Below are positions 1 through 8,826 of a DNA stretch of 64,000 bases, piece after piece. The stretch is from Nymphaea colorata. Lineage: Eukaryota; Streptophyta; Magnoliopsida; Nymphaeales; Nymphaeaceae. Location: the NCBI RefSeq assembly GCF_008831285.2, contig NC_045139.1:20690412-20754411 (forward strand). Reading direction: 5' to 3'. The notes below the pieces were generated by a model. That model saw nothing but the letters and a program-made list of their open reading frames with translations. It did no database searches and was not told the origin of the DNA. The stretch's first letter is position 1. Each line of letters begins with the position of its first letter. Position numbers and translations under genes: made by a program.

Positions 1-19
1 AACACTTTTTGTTCACTTT

Positions 20-24
20 GGAGT
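20..24. repeat. Target site duplication GGAGT (left)
   Basis: GGAGT directly precedes the outer TG of the left LTR and is repeated exactly after the outer CA of the right LTR. Five bases is the usual duplication length for LTR-retrotransposon integrases. Confidence 0.93.
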
Positions 25-1696
25 TGTTTGCATCCCAAAATTTTCATTGGTTTTGGAGTGCTCCAGAAAAATAAGGTTTTTGTTTTGAAAGAGGAAAGAA
101 AGGGACTCGCCCGTCGGTACGAGGATTGACCGTTCCCTGTGCCTTTACCGGGGGTAATCAACCCAAGGACTATGTTTATCATTGATGCATTTCGTTTTAA
201 CTTAAACATCTTTTTGATTCTATATGCGGTGTAGAAAATATTGAAAGTTTGGAGTTTCAAACTTTTGAAAGGGTTCTTGAAGAATTGCTTGAAAATGTGA
301 AATGTTTTGAGGAAAAAGTGAAACTAGTAAATATCATTTGAAAAACTTGTGAAAACATTTTGAAATCACTTTAGTGTTCTCTTAAGACTTTAAGTAGGTT
401 TGACATTTTGCTCTAATTCGGTTACCACCTAACTAGAGCTCCATCCCTTCTTGCTTAAGTTCCTTTGGAGAGGTGCTTGTGATCATAAATGAAATAAAGT
501 GGGTGAGAATGCATAGATGCATTTACCCTATATGATTGAAAAAAATGTAAAACATTCCTACCACAACATTCATCTAATGTCATTCCTACCACAACATACA
601 TCTAAGATTTCGTTATTATAATTATTGTATATAAGAAGGAAAAGTTTTTGAAAAGGGATAGAGATTGTAGACCATTAAGCATGATTCCAATATTGGGTCA
701 TTACTTGGTTTGTGGTCTTATTGAAGTTGGTAAATAGAAAGTTCATGAGGTGATAATGTTAAAAAGAATACAAGAGATAAAACACTCTTATGAAAGGAAA
801 GAGAGATATAAAGAAAGACATGCATACATGTGTACATACCATCACATATACACATATATGAAAGTTTAAGAGAAAAAGATGTATTGATTCGAAGATAAAT
901 AGAGATTTTAGAGGAAAAGAAAAATATCATACGCATATATGGGTATGAGAAATGTTATAAGAGAAGATATTTGTCTTGAAAAGAGGAATAAATATTTGAA
1001 AGAGAGGAGATGGAGCACATGTACATACGTATTCATGCACATATGAAAATTTATAAAATAGAAAGTGAAAGCATAGAGAAAGAAATATGGGGGTCATCAT
1101 GTTGGCATAAATGTATATAACATGTGTATACATCCATACTTTCACAAGATTAGAAAAAATAAAGGAACAACTTAAAATTACCAACTTCAAATTTAATGTG
1201 GGCCGGAGGGGAGTTTGGACTCATGCAAGAGTCTAAGCTAAGTCCTTAAGGTCATGTTAGAAGGTTCTTTTTGAAAATGTTTTAGAAAATATAAATCAAT
1301 GTTATTATTTGGTTTGTTGTAAGAGATATATTTCTTCCACCGTTGGGTATGGAAGAAAACAAGCAACATAACGAGACACTCGTTAGGGTTCCTAATGTGA
1401 TGATTAAGAAGGAAACTAGCGCAAAATGATATGAAAATGCATACTAACATGTACATTTTCGTGAGGGTTTATCCCGGGTTGGACAAGTCACAACCTCAAA
1501 GATTAATATGAAAATAAAGAGTCCCCAAACCACACTCTCATTCCCGACATGCATTCACATGTAAGTAAAGAACCAAGCAACTATGCATGCATAATGTATA
1601 GATAACTTTCAAGGAAGGAAAGAAAGAAAGAGGATGATGAAAAAAAGCAAAGTTCAATTAGGAGGGAAGACATGATGTAACTATGAATTGATATAC

Positions 1697-2302
1697 CACC
1701 TCATCTTCTCATGTTCCCGGTGCACTTGAGTATAGCCTCTTGACTCTAAAATAGAGATTGAGAGCTATCTCTTTTGGCCATGGAGAAATGAGGAAGAGAG
1801 GAAAATAAGAGGAAACAAAAGAACAATAAGAATGTATTCATGAAAAGAAAGAACATGATTAAAATGAAAGATCATCTCATCTTTCCATGCTCCCGGTGCA
1901 CTTTGATTATAGCCTCTTGTCTCTAAAAAGAGATTGAGAGCTACCTTCTTTAGCCGTGGGGAGATGAAGATGAGGAGAAAATGTAGAAAGAGAAACAATA
2001 ATGAAGAAATGAAATAACAAGAATAAGACTATATTGAAGAAATGAAATAACAATAACAACAAAAATATATTCATTAAGGAAAAGAATAACAACAACAAGA
2101 ATATATATTGAAGAGAAGAAAGAGCAAGAAGATATTGATAAAGAGAAAGAACAAGAACAACAAGAATACTTGAAAGAGCATGATTTAATCATAAAATAAA
2201 ATATCATCTCATCTTCTCATGCTCCCGGTGCATTTGAGCATAGCCTCTTGTCTCTAAAAAGAGGTTGAGTGCTATCTCCTTTGGCCATGGAGAGATGAAG
2301 AT
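1697..2302 (-). repeat. Three about 95-bp foldback units in the LTR (3' LTR)
   Basis: Units at about 1697-1797, 1872-1974 and 2205-2302 share the core CTCCCGGTGCA, AGCCTCTTG, CTCTAAAA(A/T)AGAG and GGCCATGGAGA. Each is an imperfect inverted repeat: the left arm CATCTCATCTTCTCATG pairs roughly with the right arm CATGGAGAGATGAAGATG, and an inner arm CCTCTT pairs with AAGAGG. Purine-rich linkers separate them. The 5' LTR has the same three units at about 14046-14651. They lie in the presumed transcribed part of the LTR. Confidence 0.75.
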
Positions 2303-2634
2303 GTGAAGAGAAAATGAAAACAACAATAAGACTATATTTAAGAAAAAGAAATAACATAATAATAAGAATATTAATGAAAAGAAAGAAGAGAGAAATGAGA
2401 GGGATGAAGATTACATACCTCTAATGGGAAATGACCTAAGAAAGATGAACACCTTCACTTGAAGATCCCCTTTTGAATGAAGCTCCAAGAGTGCTTGCTC
2501 TAAGTTGGAGAAGGAAATGGAAAGAGGGAGAGGGAGAGAGAGAGAGCTCAAGAGAAACTCTAAGTCTTCAAGTGAGAATACACTAGAGTTTCTCCCAATG
2601 ACCAATCTTGCCCAAAAGGGAGGATATGGGGGGG

Positions 2635-2643
2635 TATTTATAG
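2635..2643 (-). promoter_or_regulatory. TATA box copy in the 3' LTR
   Basis: This is the same CTATAAATA motif on the minus strand. In this LTR it could drive read-out transcription toward position 1 and beyond the left border. Confidence 0.5.
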
Positions 2644-2690
2644 AGGAATTTGGAGCCAAAACCCAAAATTTGAATTTTTTGACCTAAAAA

Positions 2691-3100
2691 GACTAAAATC
2701 ACCCTCCAAAGAGAGATTTTTTTGGCCAAAAGGAAGGGCAAATCGGTCTTATCCATGAAAAAAAGACTAAAATTACCCTCTAAAAGGATGTTTTTTGGTC
2801 AAAAGGAGGGGTAAATTGGTCTTGTTTACCAAAAAGACTAAAATCACCCTCTAAAAGGAGGTTTTTTGGTCAAAAGGAGGGGCAAATCGGTCTTGTTTAA
2901 AAAAAACTAAAATCACCCTCTAAAAGGAGGTTTTTTGATCAAAAGGAGGGGCAAATCGATCTTGTTTAAAAAAGACTAAAATCACCCTCTAAAAAGATGT
3001 TTTTTTATCAAAAGGAGGGGCAAATCGGTCTTGTTTAAAAAAGACTAAAATCACCCTCTAAAAGGAGGTTTTTGGTCAAAAGAAAGGGCAAATTAGTCTT
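2691..3100 (-). repeat. About 70-bp tandem array in U3, six units (3' LTR)
   Basis: Units start near 2691, 2765, 2836, 2905, 2974 and 3043. Each contains GACTAAAATCACCCTC, then AAAAGGAGG, a T run, CAAAAGGAGGGGCAAAT and CGGTCTTGTTT. Spacing is about 69-74 bp. In element orientation the array lies upstream of the TATA box, so it could act as repeated enhancer-like sequence; that role is inference. Confidence 0.85.
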
Positions 3101-3111
3101 AAATGATTGAT

Positions 3112-3245
3112 TTGGATCTGAACTTGGGTTTTGGATCTAAAATTAGTATTTTGGATTTAATTTGGATCTGAAAGTTCTATTTTGGATTTAATTTGGATCT
3201 GAGAGTAGTATTTTGGATTTAATTTGGATCTGAAAGTTGTATTTT
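3112..3245 (-). repeat. Short tandem repeat near the LTR end (3' LTR)
   Basis: Three to four copies of a unit with TTTGGATTTAATTTGGATCT, each followed by GA(A/G)AGT and TATTTTG, repeat every 30-40 bp. The same block is at about 15472-15605 in the other LTR. Confidence 0.75.
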
Positions 3246-3323
3246 GAAAATCTCGTGCCTAAATTTGAATTTCGCACTTGGATAAAACATCATAGTCCTT
3301 TAGAAAAATTTGGGGTGATTACA

Positions 3324-3339
3324 GATGCCCATCTTTGTT
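3324..3339 (-). other. Polypurine-tract candidate before the 3' LTR
   Basis: On the minus strand the bases just before the LTR read AACAAAGATGGGCATC. The purine-rich AAAGATGGG is a weak tract, but it is at the correct place for plus-strand priming. No better purine run lies closer to the border. Confidence 0.4.
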
Positions 3340-3420
3340 AATAAGCCGGTGTTAGCCGTGCTTAGTGACAAAGATAAACGCCACAAATTTTTCAAACAAG
3401 ACATTTTCATAGAGATGTTT

Positions 3421-3705
3421 CAGGCTTTACCCCTTACCTGAATGGGTTGTTTGAGCTTAAATTGCAGGTTTAACCCCTTACCTGCATGGGTTTGCCGATT
3501 TCAAATTCAGGTTTAACCCCCTGAATGGGTTGCCTTGACTTGCATCACAAGTTGAACCCTTTAACTGTGTGAGTTGCTTTGGCTTGTAGCACAGGTTTAA
3601 CCCCTTTGCCTGCATGGGTTACTTTGGCTAGCATTGCAGGTTTAACCCCTTGCCTGCATGGGTTGCCCTCATATTGCAGGTTTAACCCTTTACCTGCACG
3701 GGTTG
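3421..3705 (-). repeat. Seven-unit 43-bp tandem array of small hairpins
   Basis: Units begin near 3421, 3464, 3508, 3548, 3592, 3635 and 3676. The consensus is GCAGGTTTAACCCCTTACC followed by TGCATGGGTT. Within each unit GCAGG can pair with CCTGC, and AACCC with GGGTT, so every unit can fold two ways. Unit 4 is the most diverged. The array lies between the integrase stop and the 3' LTR, in the element's 3' untranslated part. Confidence 0.85.
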
Positions 3706-3845
3706 CTCTCAAGCCCTGAGCGATAAAAAAAATAAAAATGCCCCAGTGTAATTGTCATGTTTTACAACTGGGAAGAATCTAGATTGAATAGTCGATGTGG
3801 AAACACAAATGTTTTGACATTGATTGGAAAATGAATACAAGAGAA

Positions 3846-5735
3846 CTAGACATAAAATTTCTTGAGGTGAAGGGCATTAACAGGATCGGCAAATTCCACC
3901 CCATCAGCATCAATTAGTCGGTATGAATTGTAGGACAAAACTTCCTTAATGACATATGGGCCTTCCCAATTTGGTGCCCACTTGCCTCGTGGTCGTCCTC
4001 TCAGGTACACTGCAGATCGTAGGACTGAATCATTCACTTTGAACTGTCTCTCGATAACTGACTTGGCAAATTGTCTGGCTACCCTTTGGCGATAAGCTTC
4101 AGCATGTTCAGCCGCTTTTAACCTCTTTTCATCTAGCAAATCGAGTTGCATTAGCCTTTTTTGTTGATATTGAGTAAGAGGGAGTTCTATGAGAGAAGCG
4201 AACTTCAAAGCAGGTTTCAACACATGTAATGGTAGAACCACTTCTGTTCCATAGACTAGCTCTGCTAGAGTGGCATTTGTTAGAGTTCTCATAGTGGTGC
4301 GATATGCCCATAGAGCGTTGTGCATCTTTTCATGCCAATCTCTTCCAGTTTCTACTGTCCGTTCCAAGATGCGGATCAAGATCTTGTTGGTAGCCTCTGC
4401 TTGTCCATTGCCTTGGGGATAATAAGGAGCTGAAAAATGATGCGTGATGTGGTACTTGCTGCACAATTGCCTCATCTTTTCATTCTTGAAATGAGTTCCG
4501 TTGTCTGATACTATATCATGAGGGACTCCAAATCTGCAAAGAAGATTTTTGTGAATGAAGGACACTACATGACGTCCTTCAACTGTTCTGAGTGTGACAA
4601 CTTCTACCCACTTGGTAAAATAATCCGTTGCAGCAAGAAAATACTTATGGCCATTAGAAGCTGCAGGGGATATCGGTCCGACTACGTCAAAGGCCCACAT
4701 TGAAAACGGCCAAGGAGATGTCACAGAATGCAAGTGAGAGGCTGGGGCATGAATTACTGGAGCATGCAGTTGACATTCTTTGCATCTTTTGACAAATTGG
4801 TGACAATCTTTTTGCATGGTAGGCCAATAATACCCTGCTCGAATTATTTGTTTGGTGAGGGTTTGGTAACCAACATGGCCTCCACAATCTCCTCGATGTG
4901 ATTCTTCGATTACTTTCTTTGCCTCATCTTCATCAAGGCACCGAGAGTATTCAGTGCTAAATCCACGTCTGTATAATACCCCTGCTAGGATAAAGTACCT
5001 TGCTGACATACGTTGTATTGCTTTTTGTTCATTTTTAGACATTTCAGTCGAGAATTCTTCGCTTTCAATGTACCTTTTGATGTCATGGTACCAAGGCGTA
5101 TTCCCCCCTTGGATATGATGAACATGCGCCATCGTTTCAAAAGCAGGGTGTTCTAATCTTCCAATCTCAAAAGAACGGATTGCTTCATTGGTTCGAAAAG
5201 TGATGGTCGATCCTAAGCTCGCGAGGCCATATGCAATAGGGTTACCTTCTCTCTTTACGTGAGCCAATTGTACTTCTTCGAATTGACAGATTAAGGAGGT
5301 AGCAATTTCTTGATATGGCACCAACTTTTCATCTTTGACTTGCCATTCTCCATTCACTTGATTTATAATAAGCTGAGAGTCGCCGAAGGCATTCACTCTT
5401 TTCACTTGAAAACTCAATAAAGAACGAACTCCTTGTATGAGGGCTTCATATTCAGCCATGTTATGGGTACATGGAAAATCAAGTTTTAAAGAGTACGGGA
5501 TCATTTCGCTTTCTGAAGTGATGAGTAAGATGCCTATGCCTGCTCCCATCACATTTCTGGACCCGTCAAAGTACATCTTCCATGTCGGAACCGTTTCCAA
5601 TCTTAGTACATGTTCATCTGGAAACTCATCATTTGTTCTGATTTCTTCGTACTGAGGGAAGTCTGCTAACTGATCCGCAATTGTTTGTCCTTTGATCGAC
5701 TTTTGAGACACATATTCAAGATCATATTGCATCAA
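3846..5735 (-). CDS. Archaeal-type RNase H and integrase (3' part of pol)
   Basis: A 629-residue frame. Residues 50-175 form an archaeal-type RNase H with D57 (FDGS), E95 (NMAEYEALI) and D119 (FGDSQ), the second RNase H typical of Tat elements. Its expected fourth acidic residue, in the motif usually ending A-D-A-L, is replaced (IAYGLASL, Y169). Integrase follows: an HHCC zinc finger with H280, H287, C318 and C321, then a DD35E core with D350 (MWAFDVVGP), D411 (VSDNGTHF) and E447 (GQAEATNK). The C-terminal part looks like a normal integrase tail; I see no chromodomain. The first codon is not ATG: the frame is the in-phase continuation of the RT frame past the TGA at 5745-5747, so no separate start is implied. 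The integrase would insert the element DNA in the nucleus. Confidence 0.93.
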   Translation of the reverse strand: MMQYDLEYVSQKSIKGQTIADQLADFPQYEEIRTNDEFPDEHVLRLETVPTWKMYFDGSRNVMGAGIGILLITSESEMIPYSLKLDFPCTHNMAEYEALIQGVRSLLSFQVKRVNAFGDSQLIINQVNGEWQVKDEKLVPYQEIATSLICQFEEVQLAHVKREGNPIAYGLASLGSTITFRTNEAIRSFEIGRLEHPAFETMAHVHHIQGGNTPWYHDIKRYIESEEFSTEMSKNEQKAIQRMSARYFILAGVLYRRGFSTEYSRCLDEDEAKKVIEESHRGDCGGHVGYQTLTKQIIRAGYYWPTMQKDCHQFVKRCKECQLHAPVIHAPASHLHSVTSPWPFSMWAFDVVGPISPAASNGHKYFLAATDYFTKWVEVVTLRTVEGRHVVSFIHKNLLCRFGVPHDIVSDNGTHFKNEKMRQLCSKYHITHHFSAPYYPQGNGQAEATNKILIRILERTVETGRDWHEKMHNALWAYRTTMRTLTNATLAELVYGTEVVLPLHVLKPALKFASLIELPLTQYQQKRLMQLDLLDEKRLKAAEHAEAYRQRVARQFAKSVIERQFKVNDSVLRSAVYLRGRPRGKWAPNWEGPYVIKEVLSYNSYRLIDADGVEFADPVNALHLKKFYV

Positions 5736-5744
5736 CAGAACTTG

Positions 5745-5747
5745 TCA
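5745..5747 (-). other. In-frame nonsense codon (TGA) splitting pol
   Basis: The RT frame ends in GRIAK-TGA and the same phase continues with QVLLMQYDLEYVSQK. In related pol proteins a Trp follows this Lys, so a TGG to TGA change is the simplest explanation. Programmed readthrough is not excluded. Confidence 0.8.
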
Positions 5748-7289
5748 TTTTGCGATACGCCCATTAAGGAATTGTTGTTCCAAGATGTACTTGAGAGGAT
5801 TTAGTTTGGAGAGTATCTTGACCTCACAAGCTAATAAATAATGTCTCAACTTCTGACACATCCAAACCAATGCCAGACAAGTTTTCTCTATTGGAGAGTA
5901 CTTCTTTTCGTACTGAACAAAAGTCTTGCTAATGTAATAGATTGCATATTCAATGCGACTTTCTTCCTCATATTGTGCCAAAAAGCCGCCACATGCTGAC
6001 TCATTCACTGTGATATAAAGCAGCAGTGGTCTACCCAACGTTGGTGGTTTTAGAATTGGTGGATTTAGAAGGTATTTCTTGATTCTTTCGAATGACTGTT
6101 GGCATTCAAAACCCCATTCAAACTTGACACTTTTCCTCAGTAGCTGGTTGAATGGCTCGCATCTCATGGCCAGATTGTAAATGAATCGTCTGATGGATTG
6201 GATTCGTCCTTGCAAGCTTCGCAACTCCTTGATATTGGTAGGTGGTGGCATATCGATTATTGCCTTAGCTTTTGTAAGATCCATTTCAATTCCCTTCTTA
6301 CTGACCATGAAACCCAACAGTTTGCCTGAATCAACCCCGAACACACATTTTTGAGGATTCAGGCGAAGCTTGTACTGTAAAAGCCTCTCGAATACTTGGG
6401 CAAGAGTTTCAATGTGATCTTCTCTTGTGTTGGATTTGATCAATATGTCATCGATATATGCATCCATGATTTTATGCATCTGATAATGGAAGATGGTGGC
6501 CATAGCTCTTTGATAGGTTGCTCCAGCATTCTTCAACCCAAATGGCATTACCGTGTAACAAAAAGTACCACAGGGTGTAGTAAAAGCGGTCTTAGGTTGA
6601 TATTTGACTGCTAATTTGATTTGATTATATCCCGAATATCCATCCATGAAAGAAAACATTGCATGGCCTGCAGTACTGTCTACCAATAGATCAATGTTTG
6701 GAAGAGGATAATCATCCTTCGGTGTGGCTTTGTTCAAGTCTCGAAAGTGGATGCACAACCTAACTTTGCCATTTTTCTTGGGGACCACCACGATGTTCGC
6801 CAACCATTCGGGGTAATTGATGGCACGAATGAATTTTGTCTTTAGCAAGTCCTCTAGTCCTTCTTTTACAGGGCCTTCTAGTCGAGGGTCAAGCTTGCGC
6901 AATTTTTGCTTAATCGGCTTGCAATTAGGATTTAAGGGCAAACGATGTTCAACCAATTGGGGGTCTAAGCCTGGCATATCTTCATAAGTCCAAGCAAAAG
7001 CTTCTTGGTTACTTATAAGAAAGTCCACCAATCTTTTCTTCTCATTCACTGACAAACTGGTGCCAATTTGAAGAATGTTAGGATCTTCACTTGTTCCAAT
7101 ATTAATTTCTTCAATTGGATCATTCACCAAAGATGAGGGATGTTCTTGTTTCTGAATCTGAGTGAATTCTGGTAATTCTGACTCGGGTATTGCCATAGGT
7201 TCCATTTCACCGACTGCTTGTTCGATAAATGCTTTCTGGGAGGACTTTCGTGGCAAAAGAATAAACTGAGACATATTGAGTTCCGACAT
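5745..7289 (-). CDS. Reverse transcriptase and degenerate RNase H (pol)
   Basis: The open frame runs from 7334; the first ATG is at 7289, one base after a strong 3' splice-site-like sequence. Numbered from 7334, the RT motifs are VRLCIHFRDLNKAT (191-204), FMDGYSGYNQIKL (229-241), MPFGLKNAGATYQRA (263-277) and the catalytic box YIDD (293-296). A Ty3-type RNase H follows from about residue 445, but the usual first catalytic Asp (TDAS) is absent (LYITVNESACGGFL). Degeneration of this RNase H together with gain of the archaeal-type one is known for Tat. The frame stops at TGA (5747-5745) where relatives have Trp, and continues in the same phase as the RNase H-integrase frame. The lesion therefore splits pol by one nonsense codon. 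Confidence 0.93.
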   Translation of the reverse strand: MSELNMSQFILLPRKSSQKAFIEQAVGEMEPMAIPESELPEFTQIQKQEHPSSLVNDPIEEINIGTSEDPNILQIGTSLSVNEKKRLVDFLISNQEAFAWTYEDMPGLDPQLVEHRLPLNPNCKPIKQKLRKLDPRLEGPVKEGLEDLLKTKFIRAINYPEWLANIVVVPKKNGKVRLCIHFRDLNKATPKDDYPLPNIDLLVDSTAGHAMFSFMDGYSGYNQIKLAVKYQPKTAFTTPCGTFCYTVMPFGLKNAGATYQRAMATIFHYQMHKIMDAYIDDILIKSNTREDHIETLAQVFERLLQYKLRLNPQKCVFGVDSGKLLGFMVSKKGIEMDLTKAKAIIDMPPPTNIKELRSLQGRIQSIRRFIYNLAMRCEPFNQLLRKSVKFEWGFECQQSFERIKKYLLNPPILKPPTLGRPLLLYITVNESACGGFLAQYEEESRIEYAIYYISKTFVQYEKKYSPIEKTCLALVWMCQKLRHYLLACEVKILSKLNPLKYILEQQFLNGRIAK

Positions 7290-7290
7290 C

Positions 7291-7488
7291 CTGTAAAGAG
7301 GATAAAGGAAAGAGTTGGACGAAATTGACAACAAAAAATTACTTGCATTTGCATATATATAAAAAAAAAGGTTCTTAGTTCATAGAATGGGTTCTCTCAT
7401 GAGACGAGACAAAAAGATGTTCAAAATTACAAAATTCATAGGAGGATTTTGAAACAAAAGTGAATACTATTAGCCCCCAAGATCTTCT
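7291..7488 (-). other. Gap between protease and RT frames with a 3' splice-site-like end
   Basis: The protease/G-patch frame stops at 7489 and the RT frame is in another phase. On the minus strand this gap ends in TTTATCCTCTTTACAG, directly before the ATG at 7289. This is a good polypyrimidine tract plus acceptor. Ogre elements of the Tat group remove an intron at this same place, between protease and RT. I do not see an equally convincing donor: GT candidates near 7470 are weak. The intron is therefore an inference. Confidence 0.4.
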
Positions 7489-8778
7489 TCAAATTCCTTC
7501 ATGATATCCCAGTCCTCTCATGTTCATCTGAAAAGAGATGCTAATCAGTTGCAAGATGCCATCTTCATTTTCCCCAAGGCCAGTGAATGGGCGGTAGCCA
7601 CCTTTCAGAAGCAACTGAAAACCCTTGGGGTTTTTCATGAAATGAACATACAATAGGTGTTCTTGGTAACTTTCACGATTGCTTGAAATAGTATAAGCAT
7701 TCCCAGATGGTTCCTCTATCTCCATGTTCTGCATCCATTCTTCCAAAGGTCTGTCCTTTGTTGTTCTTATGCTCGGTACATCTACCGGATCAATTGGCCT
7801 AGGGAGCATAGGTTGCCTCAACCTCTTGACCGGATCCTCATCACGGACAGTGATGATTGATGGACCAAAATTCCATTTCAGGCATTGATGAAGAGTGGAT
7901 GGGATCCCTCGTACTTGATGGATCCAAGGTCGTCCCAAAAGCAGGTTGTATGATGGTGGTACATCTACCACATGAAATACAATACAATGGCTAGTATTTT
8001 CAATGATCACATTCATGTCGAGGGTACCTTTGCTGTTCATGCCTCGGCCATCGTATCCGTAGATCTTGGTATTATCAGAACGATATTTGTTTTCACGAAA
8101 CCCCAATGTTTTAGCCGTGAGATCAGGACAAATATTCAAACCACTTCCTCCATCAATCAAAACATGTGGCACCGTCATCCCATTGACCTGAACAACGATG
8201 TAAAGAGCATCTTCATGGAAATATCCCCATTTTGAGAGGTGTTTTTCTGAGAAGGTAATTGACTGATTTTTAGAAGCTTGAATCGAGTCTCCCTCATCCA
8301 TACATTCTTCCAAGGGGAGAACATCCAAATAGCATGGATCTTCATCTGAGGAGTCATTTGATGATTCATCGCCTTGTAAGATAAAAGTCTTTGGAATCAT
8401 AGGAAGTTTCTTGGGCAAACTTTCTATCCTGCCATTCATCATAGCAATGAAATCTAGAGGTTCCTTACCTTGGTCTACCACCATGACTTTGTGTGAGCTG
8501 CTCCCAATATAAGGTCGAATGTGCTCTTGTGGATGGTACGGAAGTGGAGTGCCTGTAGTGATCATGGCCACTGCCGCCTTTCCGTGGTCAGGGAATGGAT
8601 TCCTTAGTATCTCAGGGGTGTTATCATCACAAATCTTGAAATCTTTGTTGATGAAGTCTTGAATAATATTTTTGAGGACAAAACAATCCTCAGTGTCATG
8701 ACCAGGGGTACGATGAAACTTGCACAGTTTTTCTTTATTTCCTCCCATCATTTTTGGAGGCTCTGATACTTTTGGCAA
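7489..8778 (-). CDS. Gag C-terminus zinc knuckle, aspartic protease and G-patch
   Basis: A 429-residue frame in the same phase as gag. Residues 19-32 form a C-x2-H-x4-H-x4-C knuckle (CKFHRTPGHDTEDC), the variant seen in Tat gag. The aspartic protease has the active-site loop VLIDGGSGLN with D209, and a downstream hydrophobic LLLGRPW (279-285). A G-patch-like tail at about 390-429 has GYRPFTGLG and RGLGYHEG before the stop. The protease would cut the Gag-Pol precursor. The frame runs back without interruption to the TAG at 8827-8829, so its listed first codon is not a real start; it should be made as a Gag fusion. Confidence 0.9.
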   Translation of the reverse strand: MPKVSEPPKMMGGNKEKLCKFHRTPGHDTEDCFVLKNIIQDFINKDFKICDDNTPEILRNPFPDHGKAAVAMITTGTPLPYHPQEHIRPYIGSSSHKVMVVDQGKEPLDFIAMMNGRIESLPKKLPMIPKTFILQGDESSNDSSDEDPCYLDVLPLEECMDEGDSIQASKNQSITFSEKHLSKWGYFHEDALYIVVQVNGMTVPHVLIDGGSGLNICPDLTAKTLGFRENKYRSDNTKIYGYDGRGMNSKGTLDMNVIIENTSHCIVFHVVDVPPSYNLLLGRPWIHQVRGIPSTLHQCLKWNFGPSIITVRDEDPVKRLRQPMLPRPIDPVDVPSIRTTKDRPLEEWMQNMEIEEPSGNAYTISSNRESYQEHLLYVHFMKNPKGFQLLLKGGYRPFTGLGENEDGILQLISISFQMNMRGLGYHEGI

Positions 8779-8826
8779 GACGATAGTTCCTTTGGCGAGA
8801 AGGTATTCCAGGATCTTCTCCCGAGA

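Larger units (their letters stand above)
25..3323 (-). repeat. 3' LTR of the Tat-like element
   Basis: This 3,299-bp LTR begins with TG (25-26) and ends with CA (3322-3323) on the plus strand. It aligns end to end with 12374-15683. The largest difference is an 11-12 bp length change near 1290 versus 13640, where the two copies have unrelated short sequences. It contains the foldback triplet (1697-2302), a TATA box (2635-2643), a 70-bp tandem array (2691-3100) and a short TTTGGATTTAA repeat (3112-3245), all described separately. The many short open frames in it are low-complexity purine-rich sequence without recognisable domains. Confidence 0.95.

Noticed and set aside
718-1456. Several 70-90 codon minus-strand frames repeated at 13067-13572
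   Set aside because: They lie in the LTR, have low-complexity hydrophobic sequence, and the longest changes length between the two LTR copies; no domain.
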